Positions 43,406 through 51,842 of a stretch of 64,000 bases of DNA are shown one piece after another (the stretch's first letter is position 1; each line of letters begins with the position of its first letter). The stretch spans positions 1,097,501 through 1,161,500 of the forward strand of contig NZ_CP049074.1 in NCBI RefSeq assembly GCF_013343295.1, read 5' to 3'. The translations under genes were made by a program, and so were the position numbers. Under the pieces are notes generated by a model. It saw only the letters and a program-made list of their open reading frames with translations. It was not told the origin of the DNA and did no database searches. The stretch comes from Metallosphaera tengchongensis. Its GTDB lineage: Archaea; Thermoproteota; Thermoprotei_A; Sulfolobales; Sulfolobaceae.

Positions 43406-43590
43406 TGTAGGGGACACCACCACACCTCCACTTCCGTTTTTCAATTTCACGTAAGTCTCGACTACGTCAATTAAAGGGTAGATGCAAACCTTCTTTACAT
43501 TGTCTTCCAAACTCTCTAGGTAATGTACGTAAGAGCTCTCTTCTCTTTAATCCCATGACGATATAATCATTATTTTTATAACTAATATTT
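43362..43590 (-). pseudogene. SSV-type integrase N-terminal remnant at tRNA-Val
   Basis: The minus strand reads YPLIDVVETYVKLKNG and then through the antisense of the tRNA as TRRDLNPRPQP, where SSV1 integrase has PLADVVESYLKMK and DPPGFEPG. Upstream, in shifted frames, YKNNDYIVMGLK and YVHYLESLEDNVKKV correspond to the KYGDYI...YVYKLE part. At least two frameshifts are present and no start codon remains. The 68-codon ORF at 43304-43510 is part of this remnant. No int(C) half is visible in the window, so the element itself has been lost. Confidence 0.8.
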
Positions 43591-43608
43591 ATAACATGGC
43601 AAAATAAA

Positions 43609-44442
43609 TCATTTTTGCTTAATGATATTTAAGGCGTTTTCGGGGTCCATCCTATCGTGGACAATTTTGGAAACAGCCTGAGCAACCAGGGTTGGGTTTT
43701 GTGATTGCCACAAATTCCTTCCAACTGTTATACCCGATGCACCAGCGTCTATTGCATCCCTCAACATCTTGAGGAATTCTAAATCATTAGACGTCTTTGG
43801 ACCTCCCCTTATTAAGATCGGTGCAAAACTCGCCTCTACAACAGAAGCAAATCCAACCTTATCCCCCGTATAATCCACTTTCAATATATCAGGACCTATC
43901 TCAGACGCAAGTCTGGACACGTATTTCACCACGCTAGCCTCCTTCATGGAGTCTGTGATCTCCTTTCTTACGAAGAGGGGCTCAATAATGAAAGGTATTC
44001 CATAATCGTTGGCCTCATTTCTTGCCTTAGCCAGTTGTTCCAAGTTATAACCTTCAACTCTATCATCACCGTAGCCAACAACGAGGTAAGTAACCACCGC
44101 GTCTGCGCCTGCCCTTATAGCTTCCCTCACTCCGTAGACCAAGGAGTAGTAGCCTTGATCGTACTTCCTCGCATCTCTCCAGACATTTGCCGTATCTAAC
44201 CTGGCTATAAGCATAGGGCTACTCCTTGAGTAGAAGTTTTCCTCAACGACCTTCAACATAGCAGGAGTCATTTGAAGGGCATCAGGATAATTCCCTATAC
44301 TTTTCACTACACCCATAGCGTTCTCTATTCCCTTAAGAGGGCCCATTACTAAACCATGGTCCAAAGCGACCACGAAGGCTTTCCCCCTGCTGAATAGTCT
44401 CTTTAACCTTATTTCTAACCCGCTCATGGTCTCTTGTTCCAT
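43609..44442 (-). CDS. Archaeal class I fructose-bisphosphate aldolase (DhnA family)
   Basis: A 277-residue TIM-barrel aldolase. AFVVALDHGLVMGP near residue 17 and the Schiff-base lysine in DILKVDYTGDKVGF near 192 are diagnostic, and ILIRGGPKTSNDLEFLKM binds the phosphate. The family contains both fructose-bisphosphate aldolase and the aminodideoxyheptulosonate synthase of aromatic synthesis; no shikimate gene is nearby, so the aldolase reading is preferred. Its 3' end abuts the integrase remnant at tRNA-Val, which suggests that the integration spared the gene. Confidence 0.85.
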   Translation of the reverse strand: MEQETMSGLEIRLKRLFSRGKAFVVALDHGLVMGPLKGIENAMGVVKSIGNYPDALQMTPAMLKVVEENFYSRSSPMLIARLDTANVWRDARKYDQGYYSLVYGVREAIRAGADAVVTYLVVGYGDDRVEGYNLEQLAKARNEANDYGIPFIIEPLFVRKEITDSMKEASVVKYVSRLASEIGPDILKVDYTGDKVGFASVVEASFAPILIRGGPKTSNDLEFLKMLRDAIDAGASGITVGRNLWQSQNPTLVAQAVSKIVHDRMDPENALNIIKQK

Positions 44443-44485
44443 TCTATTCCTAAAAAATTAAGGTCTCTCCTATAATCTCCTATAA

Positions 44486-44942
44486 TCTAGGTTGATAGAG
44501 TTAGTGCAAAGAAGTGTAGTAAGCCCATGAAGTACTCCTTATCGTCTACGTGAGAGGGACAAGAGACAGAAATGCAGCCTTTAGTCTGTCCAATTCGGCT
44601 ATCTTCTTCTGAAAATAGAAGTAGTCCGCCTTTACGGAGAAGCCACGGTAGGACAGAGCGGTACATATGTCCAGAGTAACAGTTGCTAACATGTTGATGC
44701 CCAAGCCTATGGACACTACCCTCTCGTCTTTAGGCTGAGATAGAGAAAGTCCGAGAAACAGAAGCAAGGAAGAAATGTTAAGAGGAAGGATATTTAAGAA
44801 GCTCTGTCGCAGACTCCTTAACTATTACGGGACTTTAGCCTCTCACCTTGCCTAGACGTTCTTCTGACGGAGTACCTCCGTAAAGGGGAGTAACAGCCAA
44901 GACCTCGGTAGAACCCACACCCTTTAGGGCGGGGAGGAGGTC
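44486..44942. mobile_element. tnpB element remnant A with an inverted centre
   Basis: The flanking parts are in plus orientation and match element C: a fragment around AGTAAGCCCATGAAG...GAGAGGGACAA at 44508-44560, then KKLCRRLLNYYGTLASHLA at 44800-44862, then the right end. The part between, about 44561-44756, reads on the minus strand (SIGLGINMLATVTLD, SVKADYFYFQKKIAELDRLK) as the RuvC-I region of the same TnpB. The centre has therefore been flipped in place. Only fragments remain and the left end is missing. Confidence 0.7.
44868..44942 (+). ncRNA. Guide-RNA scaffold-like right end of element A
   Basis: GACCTCGG...CCTTTAGGGCGGGGAGGAGGTC forms an outer GACCTC/GAGGTC stem with a CCCT/AGGG inner hairpin, preceded by a CTCCGTAAAGGGGAG hairpin. 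The same arrangement ends elements C and D, with some base changes in the loops. It sits where the omega-RNA scaffold of TnpB elements lies. Not functional here without tnpB. Confidence 0.5.
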
Positions 44943-44967
44943 ATTCTCTAAAAAGTATTTTCACATT

Positions 44968-46485
44968 TTAAACTAAACTTCTAAACAAACTCTTAAATAC
45001 TTTTCGTGCTATCTCACGCGCGTAATTATTGACCCCTAGGTTAATAACTAAGAAGATTGCCCCACCTATGAAGGCCCTATAAATCATTAATAGTATGTCC
45101 TGGACGAATCCCGAGCCGTGGGAAGGAAGGACAGGGACGAAGATAAACAGAAGTCCAATAATGATTGCCGTAGTAACGGGACTAAGAATTTCCCTTAGAG
45201 GAGTAATGAACTCATATAAATCTCTCGAACTCTTGTAAGTGGAGAAAAGGATAGCTATAGAATTTATCAAGAGGCCAAAACTTATTAAAACTGAATAGAT
45301 TATTGGGTTCCCTTTCCCAGAGAGATTAAGGATAACCATTAGAGCAATTGCAACCCCAGCTCCCATCAAGGAGAGTACCGAGTTTCTCTTTACTAACTCA
45401 GCTAGTTTCCCTCTTAACTCCTCCTTTGACTCTGCAGCTAAGGTCTGATCCTTCATATAGACACTAGTATAGAAGATTTGGAAAAAACCTCTTAAGAGAT
45501 TTGAAATTGATAAAATGATCAGAGAAACGTATGCTGCAGTATATTCTGGTCTTAAAACGTATAGTAACGGAACTCCATCAACTAGCGCTAGGAGTAGGAA
45601 TATCGATCCAGATAGGGAGAACAGCTTTAAAGAGGTCTCGATTAAGGAGGGATCCTTGCTTTCGCTCAGTTTAGATATTAACCCGCTTGTGGAACTTGAA
45701 GCCCAAACCACCAAGTTAGAGACTATTTGGGCAGATTCGAAATACGAAACTGGTACTGTATTCCTCACTAAAGGTACAGCTACCCACATTAGAGTAGCTT
45801 CAAGTACATTCTGTACATATGGAATAATGAAGACCACAGACTTCTTAAAGGCTGAGATGGCTACCCTTATGTCGTTCCTGAGGTTAGCTTTAACAAAGAA
45901 TAGATTTATTGTTATTTGAGCGAGGTAACCGGCAACGTAAGCTACTATCACACCCTCAATTGAAAGCTTTAGTACTAGAATTAAGTATACACCCACTATC
46001 AATCTGGATAATTGAAAGGTTAGGGCAGCTATGGCGTTTACCCTGGGCCCCTTACCTAGAGAGATCGCGTTGGTCGACTTCATCAGGTAAATGATAAATA
46101 TCATGAGTACTCCCAGATCAAAGTAAAAGGGATTATTGAAGTGTGAGACTGACACGAAATAGGGTACTAGAATTAGATAAGTGATAGAGCTCAGAATTCC
46201 GCTGAACAGGTTAAACATTATGATTCCTCCTACGGGTTTCCCTTCAGCGGTATATCTAGACGTTATATTAGATAGGAGATCTCCAGGTATGGTGAAATAT
46301 CCCGTCACTAAAACGAAAATGGACTGCCATGCACCAAAGGTTTCAATTGAAATTGCAGATAGATACCTTGCAACTATAATCGAAAAGAGAAATGAAATTG
46401 GTGAGCCTAACAGCCTAAGAGCTAAGTTAAAGATTCCAACCCTCACTAGGCCTGGCTTCGCCTTGCTCAAATGTACAGCACCCAA
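44968..46485 (-). CDS. Oligosaccharide flippase-like membrane protein (Wzx/PST type)
   Basis: A 505-residue polytopic protein with about 12-14 membrane segments. VGIFNLALRLLGSPISFLFS at the N-terminus, with IVARYLSAISIETFGAWQSI, matches polysaccharide-transport family proteins. It may flip lipid-linked N-glycan precursors across the membrane. The surroundings support this: a UTP-sugar uridylyltransferase and UDP-sulfoquinovose synthase lie nearby, separated by tnpB debris. The gene is intact despite having element remnants on both sides. Confidence 0.78.
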   Translation of the reverse strand: MGAVHLSKAKPGLVRVGIFNLALRLLGSPISFLFSIIVARYLSAISIETFGAWQSIFVLVTGYFTIPGDLLSNITSRYTAEGKPVGGIIMFNLFSGILSSITYLILVPYFVSVSHFNNPFYFDLGVLMIFIIYLMKSTNAISLGKGPRVNAIAALTFQLSRLIVGVYLILVLKLSIEGVIVAYVAGYLAQITINLFFVKANLRNDIRVAISAFKKSVVFIIPYVQNVLEATLMWVAVPLVRNTVPVSYFESAQIVSNLVVWASSSTSGLISKLSESKDPSLIETSLKLFSLSGSIFLLLALVDGVPLLYVLRPEYTAAYVSLIILSISNLLRGFFQIFYTSVYMKDQTLAAESKEELRGKLAELVKRNSVLSLMGAGVAIALMVILNLSGKGNPIIYSVLISFGLLINSIAILFSTYKSSRDLYEFITPLREILSPVTTAIIIGLLFIFVPVLPSHGSGFVQDILLMIYRAFIGGAIFLVINLGVNNYAREIARKVFKSLFRSLV

Positions 46486-46589
46486 GCTCTGGCTCTTTCA
46501 TATAGTCGTAAATTAAAACTTATTCGCAAGTAAGGACTATCTTTTGGTAGGGTGGAATCGTGCAGTGGGCATTGTATGTTAAACCACAA

Positions 46590-47915
46590 ACACGCATGCC
46601 TCTATCTAGAGGCCAAAGATCCAAAAGTCTGGAGTAATTAAGATGGGATTGCTGGCTTCCTCCATGCCATAAATGGCAAGGGTTCCCCTCACCGGTCCGG
46701 ATTTACATCTCTCATGTGGGGGGCAGTCAAGAGGCTCAGAGAACACCTCCCATAAAGGTTCATAATTGCGATTACATCATGGTCGTTCTCATAACCACAA
46801 TCAACACAATGATAATATCTATGGGCAACCTCTTCCATTTCTTTCCCACACTTTAGGCAATGGATATAGGAGTGATGGGGTCAACGTAGACTACCTTAAG
46901 CCCGTGTTTCTTTGCTTGCTACTCAATGCAGTATTGTATCCTACGATACTGCATGAGATAAAGTCTGTCCCTAAACTCAAAGGTAGCTTTTTTACTCTCT
47001 TGATGAGGTTGTTGAGGTCTTCAAGGAAGATGGCAGAGACGTTAAACGACTTAGCTACTTTGACTACCCTCTTCCCAACTTTTTTGCTAAATCTTCCAGG
47101 ATGTCCCTAGCCTTCTGGTAGTACGACCTTATCCTGTTAAGGGTTCTGTCGTTCTCTTTCCACTTCTTTTCATGCTTCTTCTGTAGTCTCTAGGCTAAGC
47201 TCTTGTAGTGGTGGACGTCTTCTAATCTGGTTGGTATCCTAACGTACTTTTCGTGGTCTTTTCCAACTACGAGTTCAGCCATGTTTATGTCGACTGCAAC
47301 TCCATCCTTAACTCCTGGTCCTTTCCAGTCTTTGAGGATTGGAATCTTTAGGTACGCGTTGCCGTCCCTTAGCAACAAACTAGCCTCTCTCATTTCTCAA
47401 CCCTTGTAGGAAAAACAGATTCCTTGAGTATCCTAATATTGATAGTTCGCCAACTCCTGCTATCCTTACGCTCATTTTATCGAAGTCAGTTGAAAACGAT
47501 AGGGTTGGGGTTTTAAGCATACAGACACGTTGCGTAAACTTGGATACCTACCGCGTTTAAGGTTGTTTAAACGACCCTTGTATACTGCCATAGCATCCCT
47601 ATAGCAGTCTTGGGCGACTTTAGGGGATAGATTAAACATTTGCCTTAGCGTTTCGTAAGTTACCCTTATGAGTGTCTTTTAACTACATGTTGGTCTGTTC
47701 TCTCTTAACCAGTCGAGGACTAAACGTAGACCTTTTCCATACCTTTCAGTTAGGGACAGCAGAGAGGTGGTGGGGAAACCCTACATTGGAACTGTAGCTC
47801 TGATTTTGTTCCCACTCTTTTTAGCCCATCTGCCCATACGTATAGAAATGGAGGAAAGAGGTTTTATATCCTCTGTCATCCCCGCCCTAAAGGGCAGGGC
47901 TTTCCTCAACTTTGT
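46590..47915 (-). mobile_element. tnpB element remnant B (IS1341-like, second family)
   Basis: A full-length but decayed stand-alone tnpB element on the minus strand. Its left end is a hairpin CCCTGCCCTTTAGGGCGGGG at about 47878-47900 upstream of the tnpB start; the right end, near 46660-46740, has CCCTTGCCATTTATGGCATGG. No tnpA is present. The TnpB type differs from elements A, C and D. Confidence 0.7.
46760..47830 (-). pseudogene. tnpB pseudogene of element B
   Basis: In order on the minus strand: an N-terminal segment SLTERYGKGLRLVLDWLREN, then VYKGRLNNLKRGRYPSL, then MREASLLLRDGNAYLKIP and VAVDINMAELVVGKDHEKYV (RuvC-I with its aspartate), IRSYYQKARDILEDLAKKVG, and FLEDLNNLIKRVK (RuvC-II with Glu). 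Frame changes and stops occur after each block (for example YKSLA*, TCS*), and the zinc-ribbon part is degraded. Not translatable as one protein. Confidence 0.78.
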
Positions 47916-47955
47916 AAACTATAGGCTTAGGTTTAGTTTATCCTTTCGGGATAGT

Positions 47956-48342
47956 TCATGGTTCAAACATGTCGTCCAGGGCCTTTGCGACATCTCTTAT
48001 GGAAATTATACCCGTGAGTTTGCCGTCGTTATTGGTAACCGGTAAATGCCTTATGTTGTAGGTTCTCATTAGGCTTAAAGCCCCTGTTATGGGAGAGTCC
48101 TCCCTCACTGTTATCAGTGAAGCCGTCATTACGTTTTCAACCAAGGTGTTGAGATCCTTTCCGCTACCAATGGCTCTTACAACATCCCTTTCAGTGATTA
48201 TTCCTATAGGTTTCCCTTTTTCGGTTATAATTACGGAACCTACATTCTTTTCGGTCATGATTTTTGTAATTTCCTTAAGGGAAGCCCCCTTCTCTACAGA
48301 AATGACCTCACTTTTCATGTAGTCCCTGACTACCTCTTCCAT
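47956..48342 (-). CDS. CBS-domain protein, 128 aa
   Basis: Two CBS motifs make one Bateman pair: residues 5-60 (VRDYMKSEVISVEKGASLKE, GKPIGIITERDVVRA) and 68-124 (VENVMTASLITVREDSPITG, LTGIISIRDVAKAL). Stand-alone archaeal pairs usually bind AMP, ATP, SAM or similar ligands and regulate a partner. The partner is not evident; the gene lies between two tnpB elements and has its own upstream region. Confidence 0.88.
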   Translation of the reverse strand: MEEVVRDYMKSEVISVEKGASLKEITKIMTEKNVGSVIITEKGKPIGIITERDVVRAIGSGKDLNTLVENVMTASLITVREDSPITGALSLMRTYNIRHLPVTNNDGKLTGIISIRDVAKALDDMFEP

Positions 48343-48639
48343 GAGATAAAGGGTAGGGGCGGAAATATAAAATTAAGCTTTGATAAACTGATTTTAACGG
48401 TAGCAAAAATAACATTAGTTTCAGACCAAAGAGAAGGATAATTGATGGTAAAGAGAAGACAAACCTTGGTCTCCAAGGCCGTGGATCAGAAATATCCAAA
48501 TGGATTATAAACGGAAAAGAAAACCTCGCCTTTTAAGGCGGGTATGAACGTTTAAGCTTCTTTTCCCCACCTTTCCCTATGTAGTTCCCCTCCGGTCAAC
48601 TCCAATACCGTGAGGAGGGGGAGCCGATCTTTCCTGCTA

Positions 48640-49905
48640 TACCGGAGGGTAGCGTCCGTACAACTGTAGTAAGGCTTTTCCCTAGTTGGGCGCAACAAAG
48701 GAAAAAAAGAAAGTTGGCAGATGAAACTGTGAGGCTATACAACGAGGTAAACTACGAGAGGATGCAACAGTTCTTCCAACAGAAGAGAGTAGACTTCAAG
48801 GGCACTTGGGATAAATTCTACGAGAAGCATAAGGGGATATTAGGTCCTGCTAATGCACAAGCTGTAGTGCAGAAGAACAACGAGGTTCGATCATCCTTTT
48901 TCTCCTCTCTGAAGGATAAGGTCAGCCTACCTTCCTTCGTCAAGCATGCCTCTCCACCAGGTTATTGGAAAGACAAGGGAAAGAGGAGGGTAATCCTCGT
49001 AGTTAGGCAAGACAGCTACGAGGATGATGAAGAGAAACATGTGCTAATTCTTAAGGACTGGAAGATGGAAATACCCTTTGCAGGGAGGTTGAGGTAGTCT
49101 GGCACACAAGGCAGGCTAGAGATACACATAATTGGCGCAAGTCCTATGCTTACATCCTAGTTGACTAGGCAGAGTTACAACAAAGGAGTCCTGTAAGCCC
49201 ATGAAGGACTCCATGACCATTCACTGTGAGAGGGACAAAATACAGCTAGCTACACCTAAAGGCTAGGGGTAGCCTCAATTGACCTGGGCATCAACATGCT
49301 AGCAATAGTCACCGTAGACGACGGAAACGTCTTGTTCCACTATGCCTCTCTCGTTAAGAGCGACTACTTCCACTTGCAAAAGAAGATAGCAGGACTAGAC
49401 AGGCTAAAGGCTGAGGCAGAGGGAGTCCAAGAAACAGAAGCTAGGGAAGAAGTTCTGAATGAAAGGGTCTCTAAGAAGCTCCACCGCAGGCTTCTTCACT
49501 ATTACAGGTCTTTAGCTTCCCACCTTGCTAAGACGTTATGGCAATGAGGCGTTTCAACCGTTTGCTTTGGCTACCCTCACTCCATCTCCCAAGACAAGGG
49601 TAACAAGTTTACCGTGAACATCTGGTCTTACCGACTAATTGAGGCAATCACGTTCAAGCTCTACGAGTATGGTATAGAGACATACTTAACAATTAAGTAC
49701 AACACTTCACGTCTCTGTGCTTTCCATAAAGTCGTCGTTGTGAGAAAGTCTAGGGGAGTCGTCAGCTGTCCTTTAGCTCATAGACTGCACAGCGACGTTA
49801 ACGGTGCTCTCAACATAATGAAGCTGAGGGTAAAGAGAGTTGTAAATATGTTGAAAAGACCACTTTCCTTTATAGTCTCATCTAGCGGTGTAACTCCCGT
49901 AGATG
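48640..49905 (+). pseudogene. tnpB pseudogene of element C
   Basis: Pieces of one TnpB in order: SVRTTVVRLFP, a frameshift, ADETVRLYNEVNYERMQQFF to EIPFAGRLR (48714-49097), a broken stretch, SIDLGINMLAIVTVDDG with the RuvC-I aspartate (about 49280-49547), KKLHRRLLHYYRSLASHLAK, then NIWSYRLIEAITFKLYEYG and SCPLAHRLHSDVNGALNIM with the RuvC-III aspartate. The zinc ribbon is reduced. At least four frame interruptions. The last segment is in frame with the downstream uridylyltransferase, creating a misleading long ORF from 49614. Confidence 0.82.
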
Positions 49906-49962
49906 GGAGTAACGCCTTAGACCTCGGTAGGACCCCCGCACTAAAGGGCGTGGAGGAGGTCA
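49892..49962 (+). ncRNA. Guide-RNA scaffold-like right end of element C
   Basis: ACTCCC...GGGAGT hairpin, then GACCTC...GAGGTC closing an inner CCCGC/GCGTGG-type hairpin over the last coding bases and the right end of the tnpB pseudogene. The plan is the same as in elements A and D. Confidence 0.5.
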
Positions 49963-50006
49963 GTTCCCATAACTTATTTACTTCACTCAAACCATACTTA
50001 CCTCAA

Positions 50007-50768
50007 ATGATGGTAAAAAAGGGCGTCATAACCGCTGCCGGCAAGGGGAGTAGAATGAAGTACATCACCTCAGTTCTTCCCAAGGCACTACTGCCCCTTT
50101 TCAGAAAGGAGGATGGTAAGTTTGTCATGAGACCAATTATAGATCTCATTCTAGAGTCCCTATCTGGTGTTGGGGCTGATAAGTATTGTGTGGTAGTTGG
50201 CAACCAGGGTAAATTGCTGGTAGATTATCTTTCCGAAAGAGGAGTTACCTTTGTGACTCAGCACTATCCAAAAGGATTCGGTGACGCAGTTCTTCGTGCA
50301 GAAGATTTCGTTGGTTCAGACCCGTTTTTTGTCCATGCAGATGACGGAGTTCTAACTGGCGGTTACAAGGAGGCAGCTGAAGTTTTTGATCAGTACGCTC
50401 CAGACGGTGTGTTGCTCATTAGAGAGGTTAACAATCCCCAACGGTATGGAGTTGTGGAGGTTAAAGAACTGGGTGAGATAAATAATCATAAGTTACTTAA
50501 GGTAGAGAGGGCTGAGGAAAAGCCTAAGGTCCCGAGATCTAACCTCGGTATTTCTGCAGTTTACATTTTCTCCCACAAGATAATGGGGGCATTGAAAGAA
50601 ATTAGCATAACTGAGGGGGAACTGGAGCTAACCTATGGGATACAAAGGCTAATCGAGCAGGGTGGAGAGGTTTATGCGGTTCTATTGAAGAACGAGAGAT
50701 GGCTGAATGTAGGAGATCCTGATAGTTATTTTAAAGCTCTGGAGTTTACATATGGTAAAATAAGTTAG
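50007..50768 (+). CDS. UTP-glucose-1-phosphate uridylyltransferase-like nucleotidyltransferase
   Basis: A 253-residue sugar nucleotidyltransferase. VKKGVITAAGKGSRMKYITS at the N-terminus is the G-x-G-x-R nucleotide loop, VLPKALLPLF holds the catalytic lysine, FFVHADDGVL the metal-binding Asp, and ERWLNVGDPDSYFKAL the C-terminal signature. It probably makes UDP-glucose, the substrate of the Agl3 enzyme encoded 1 kb downstream. I start at one of the paired ATGs at 50007/50010; the open frame upstream belongs to a tnpB pseudogene. Confidence 0.85.
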   Translation: MMVKKGVITAAGKGSRMKYITSVLPKALLPLFRKEDGKFVMRPIIDLILESLSGVGADKYCVVVGNQGKLLVDYLSERGVTFVTQHYPKGFGDAVLRAEDFVGSDPFFVHADDGVLTGGYKEAAEVFDQYAPDGVLLIREVNNPQRYGVVEVKELGEINNHKLLKVERAEEKPKVPRSNLGISAVYIFSHKIMGALKEISITEGELELTYGIQRLIEQGGEVYAVLLKNERWLNVGDPDSYFKALEFTYGKIS

Positions 50769-50917
50769 CTGATAAAGAATGACAAACCTCGCCATGGCTG
50801 TGTGAGGTTCTTAACTTCTTTTTCCCCACTTCTCCCTGTGACACTCCCTCCTGGTTAACTTCTAGAACATGGGGAGCGGGAGCCGGACCTCTCTCGCAAT
50901 ACCAGAAGAGAGCGTTC

Positions 50918-51535
50918 GTACTGTAACTGTCAGATTGTTCCATAATGGAGCACAGCAGAGGAAATTGAGGAAGTTAGCAGACGCTTCAGCGAGGCTATAA
51001 AACGAGGTCAACTATGAGAGGAGGCAACAGTTCTTCCAACGGAAGAGAGTAGACCTCAAGGTCACTTGGGACAAGTACTACGAGAAGTACAAGGAGGTAC
51101 TTGGGGTCAACGCTCAGACTGTTTTACAGAAGAGCAATGAAGCCTGTCCTTTTTCTCTTTTCTAAGGGGTAAAGACAGGCTACCGCAGTTCGTCAAGCAT
51201 GTCTCACCACCGGGATGTTGGAAAGAGGGAAGAGGAAACCCTAGCATTAGGCTAGACTGCTACGAAGTAGATGAGGAAAGACACGTCCTCATCCTCAAGG
51301 ACTGGAAGATGGAAATATCCTTCGCAGGGAGGTTGAGGTAGTCTGCACAAGGTAAGCTAGAGGTACACATAGACGACAAGTTCTATCCGCATATACCGGT
51401 GACGTAGGTAGAGTTGCTGCAAAGAAGTCCGGTAAGCCCATGAAGGACTCCTTAATCATTAACGGTAAGAGGGGTAAGATACAGATAGTCTCGCCTAAAG
51501 GCGAGAAGGCAAAACAAGTTGAAAAGACCTGTCTC
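50918..51535 (+). pseudogene. tnpB pseudogene of element D (N-terminal part)
   Basis: Reads SVRTVTVRLFHNGAQQRKLR, LADASARL*NEVNYERRQQFF, VDLKVTWDKYYEKYKEVLG and KPMKDSLIINGKRGKIQIVS, with stops and frame changes between. The catalytic centre is absent. Confidence 0.75.
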
Positions 51536-51556
51536 CCTCCTCGTCTCTTCAAACGG

Positions 51557-51624
51557 AGTAACTCCCGTGAAGGGAGTAACGCCTTAGACCTCAGTGGAAC
51601 CCTCCTTTAGGGCGTGGAGGAGGT
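51557..51624 (+). ncRNA. Guide-RNA scaffold-like right end of element D
   Basis: ACTCCCGTGAAGGGAGT hairpin, then GACCTCAGTGG...CCTTTAGGGCGTGG-AGGAGGTC. The ends match elements A and C. Confidence 0.5.
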
Positions 51625-51627
51625 CAA

Positions 51628-51842
51628 ATATTTTAATAACCCCATATTGTGTCGTTTCTAATCCCTTGAATTTCACGGAATTGTGCGAGAAGACTATCCC
51701 CTTCGTTGTCACAAAAACCAAACTACATAATAAAATAACGGCAAACATAGTCCGTAGGAGCGTGGAGGCAGTAATACGTAAGAGACTATAAAACTTACAT
51801 TCTGTTGTAATAAACTGGAGACTAAAAATAAATTAGACTAAG
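51628..51842. other. Intergenic region between element D and agl3
   Basis: No convincing gene. An open frame to 51791 (PLNFTELCEKTIPFVVTKTK then NIVRRSVEAVIRKRL) continues out of the element's right end without a start of its own; it may be the tail of a lost gene. AT-rich sequence with TATA-like runs follows. Confidence 0.35.

Larger units (their letters stand above)
48523..49964 (+). mobile_element. tnpB element C, near full length
   Basis: The left end AAACCTCGCCTTTTAAGGCGGG at about 48525-48546 is followed by a conserved leader, a broken tnpB and a scaffold-like right end at 49892-49962. Element D at 50775 has the same left leader and right end. No tnpA gene is present, as in IS1341-type elements. 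It inserted just upstream of the uridylyltransferase gene, leaving about 45 bases between right end and start codon. Confidence 0.75.
50775..51627 (+). mobile_element. tnpB element D, internally deleted derivative
   Basis: The same left leader as element C (AAACCTCGCC, then TTCTTTTTCCCCAC...CTCCCTG), the same N-terminal tnpB region and the same right end, but everything from just after the RuvC-I entry (SPKGEKA) to the C-terminal tail (VEKTCLPPRLF-like) is gone. At 853 bases against about 1440 it is a non-autonomous deletion form. It lies between the uridylyltransferase and agl3 genes. Confidence 0.75.

Noticed and set aside
43304-43510. A 68-codon ORF overlapping tRNA-Val on the opposite strand
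   Set aside because: Explained as a frame of the decayed integrase N-terminus reading through the attachment site, not a living gene.
44546-44767. A separate 73-aa gene on the minus strand
   Set aside because: Its sequence is the RuvC-I region of the neighbouring tnpB, inverted relative to its own flanks.
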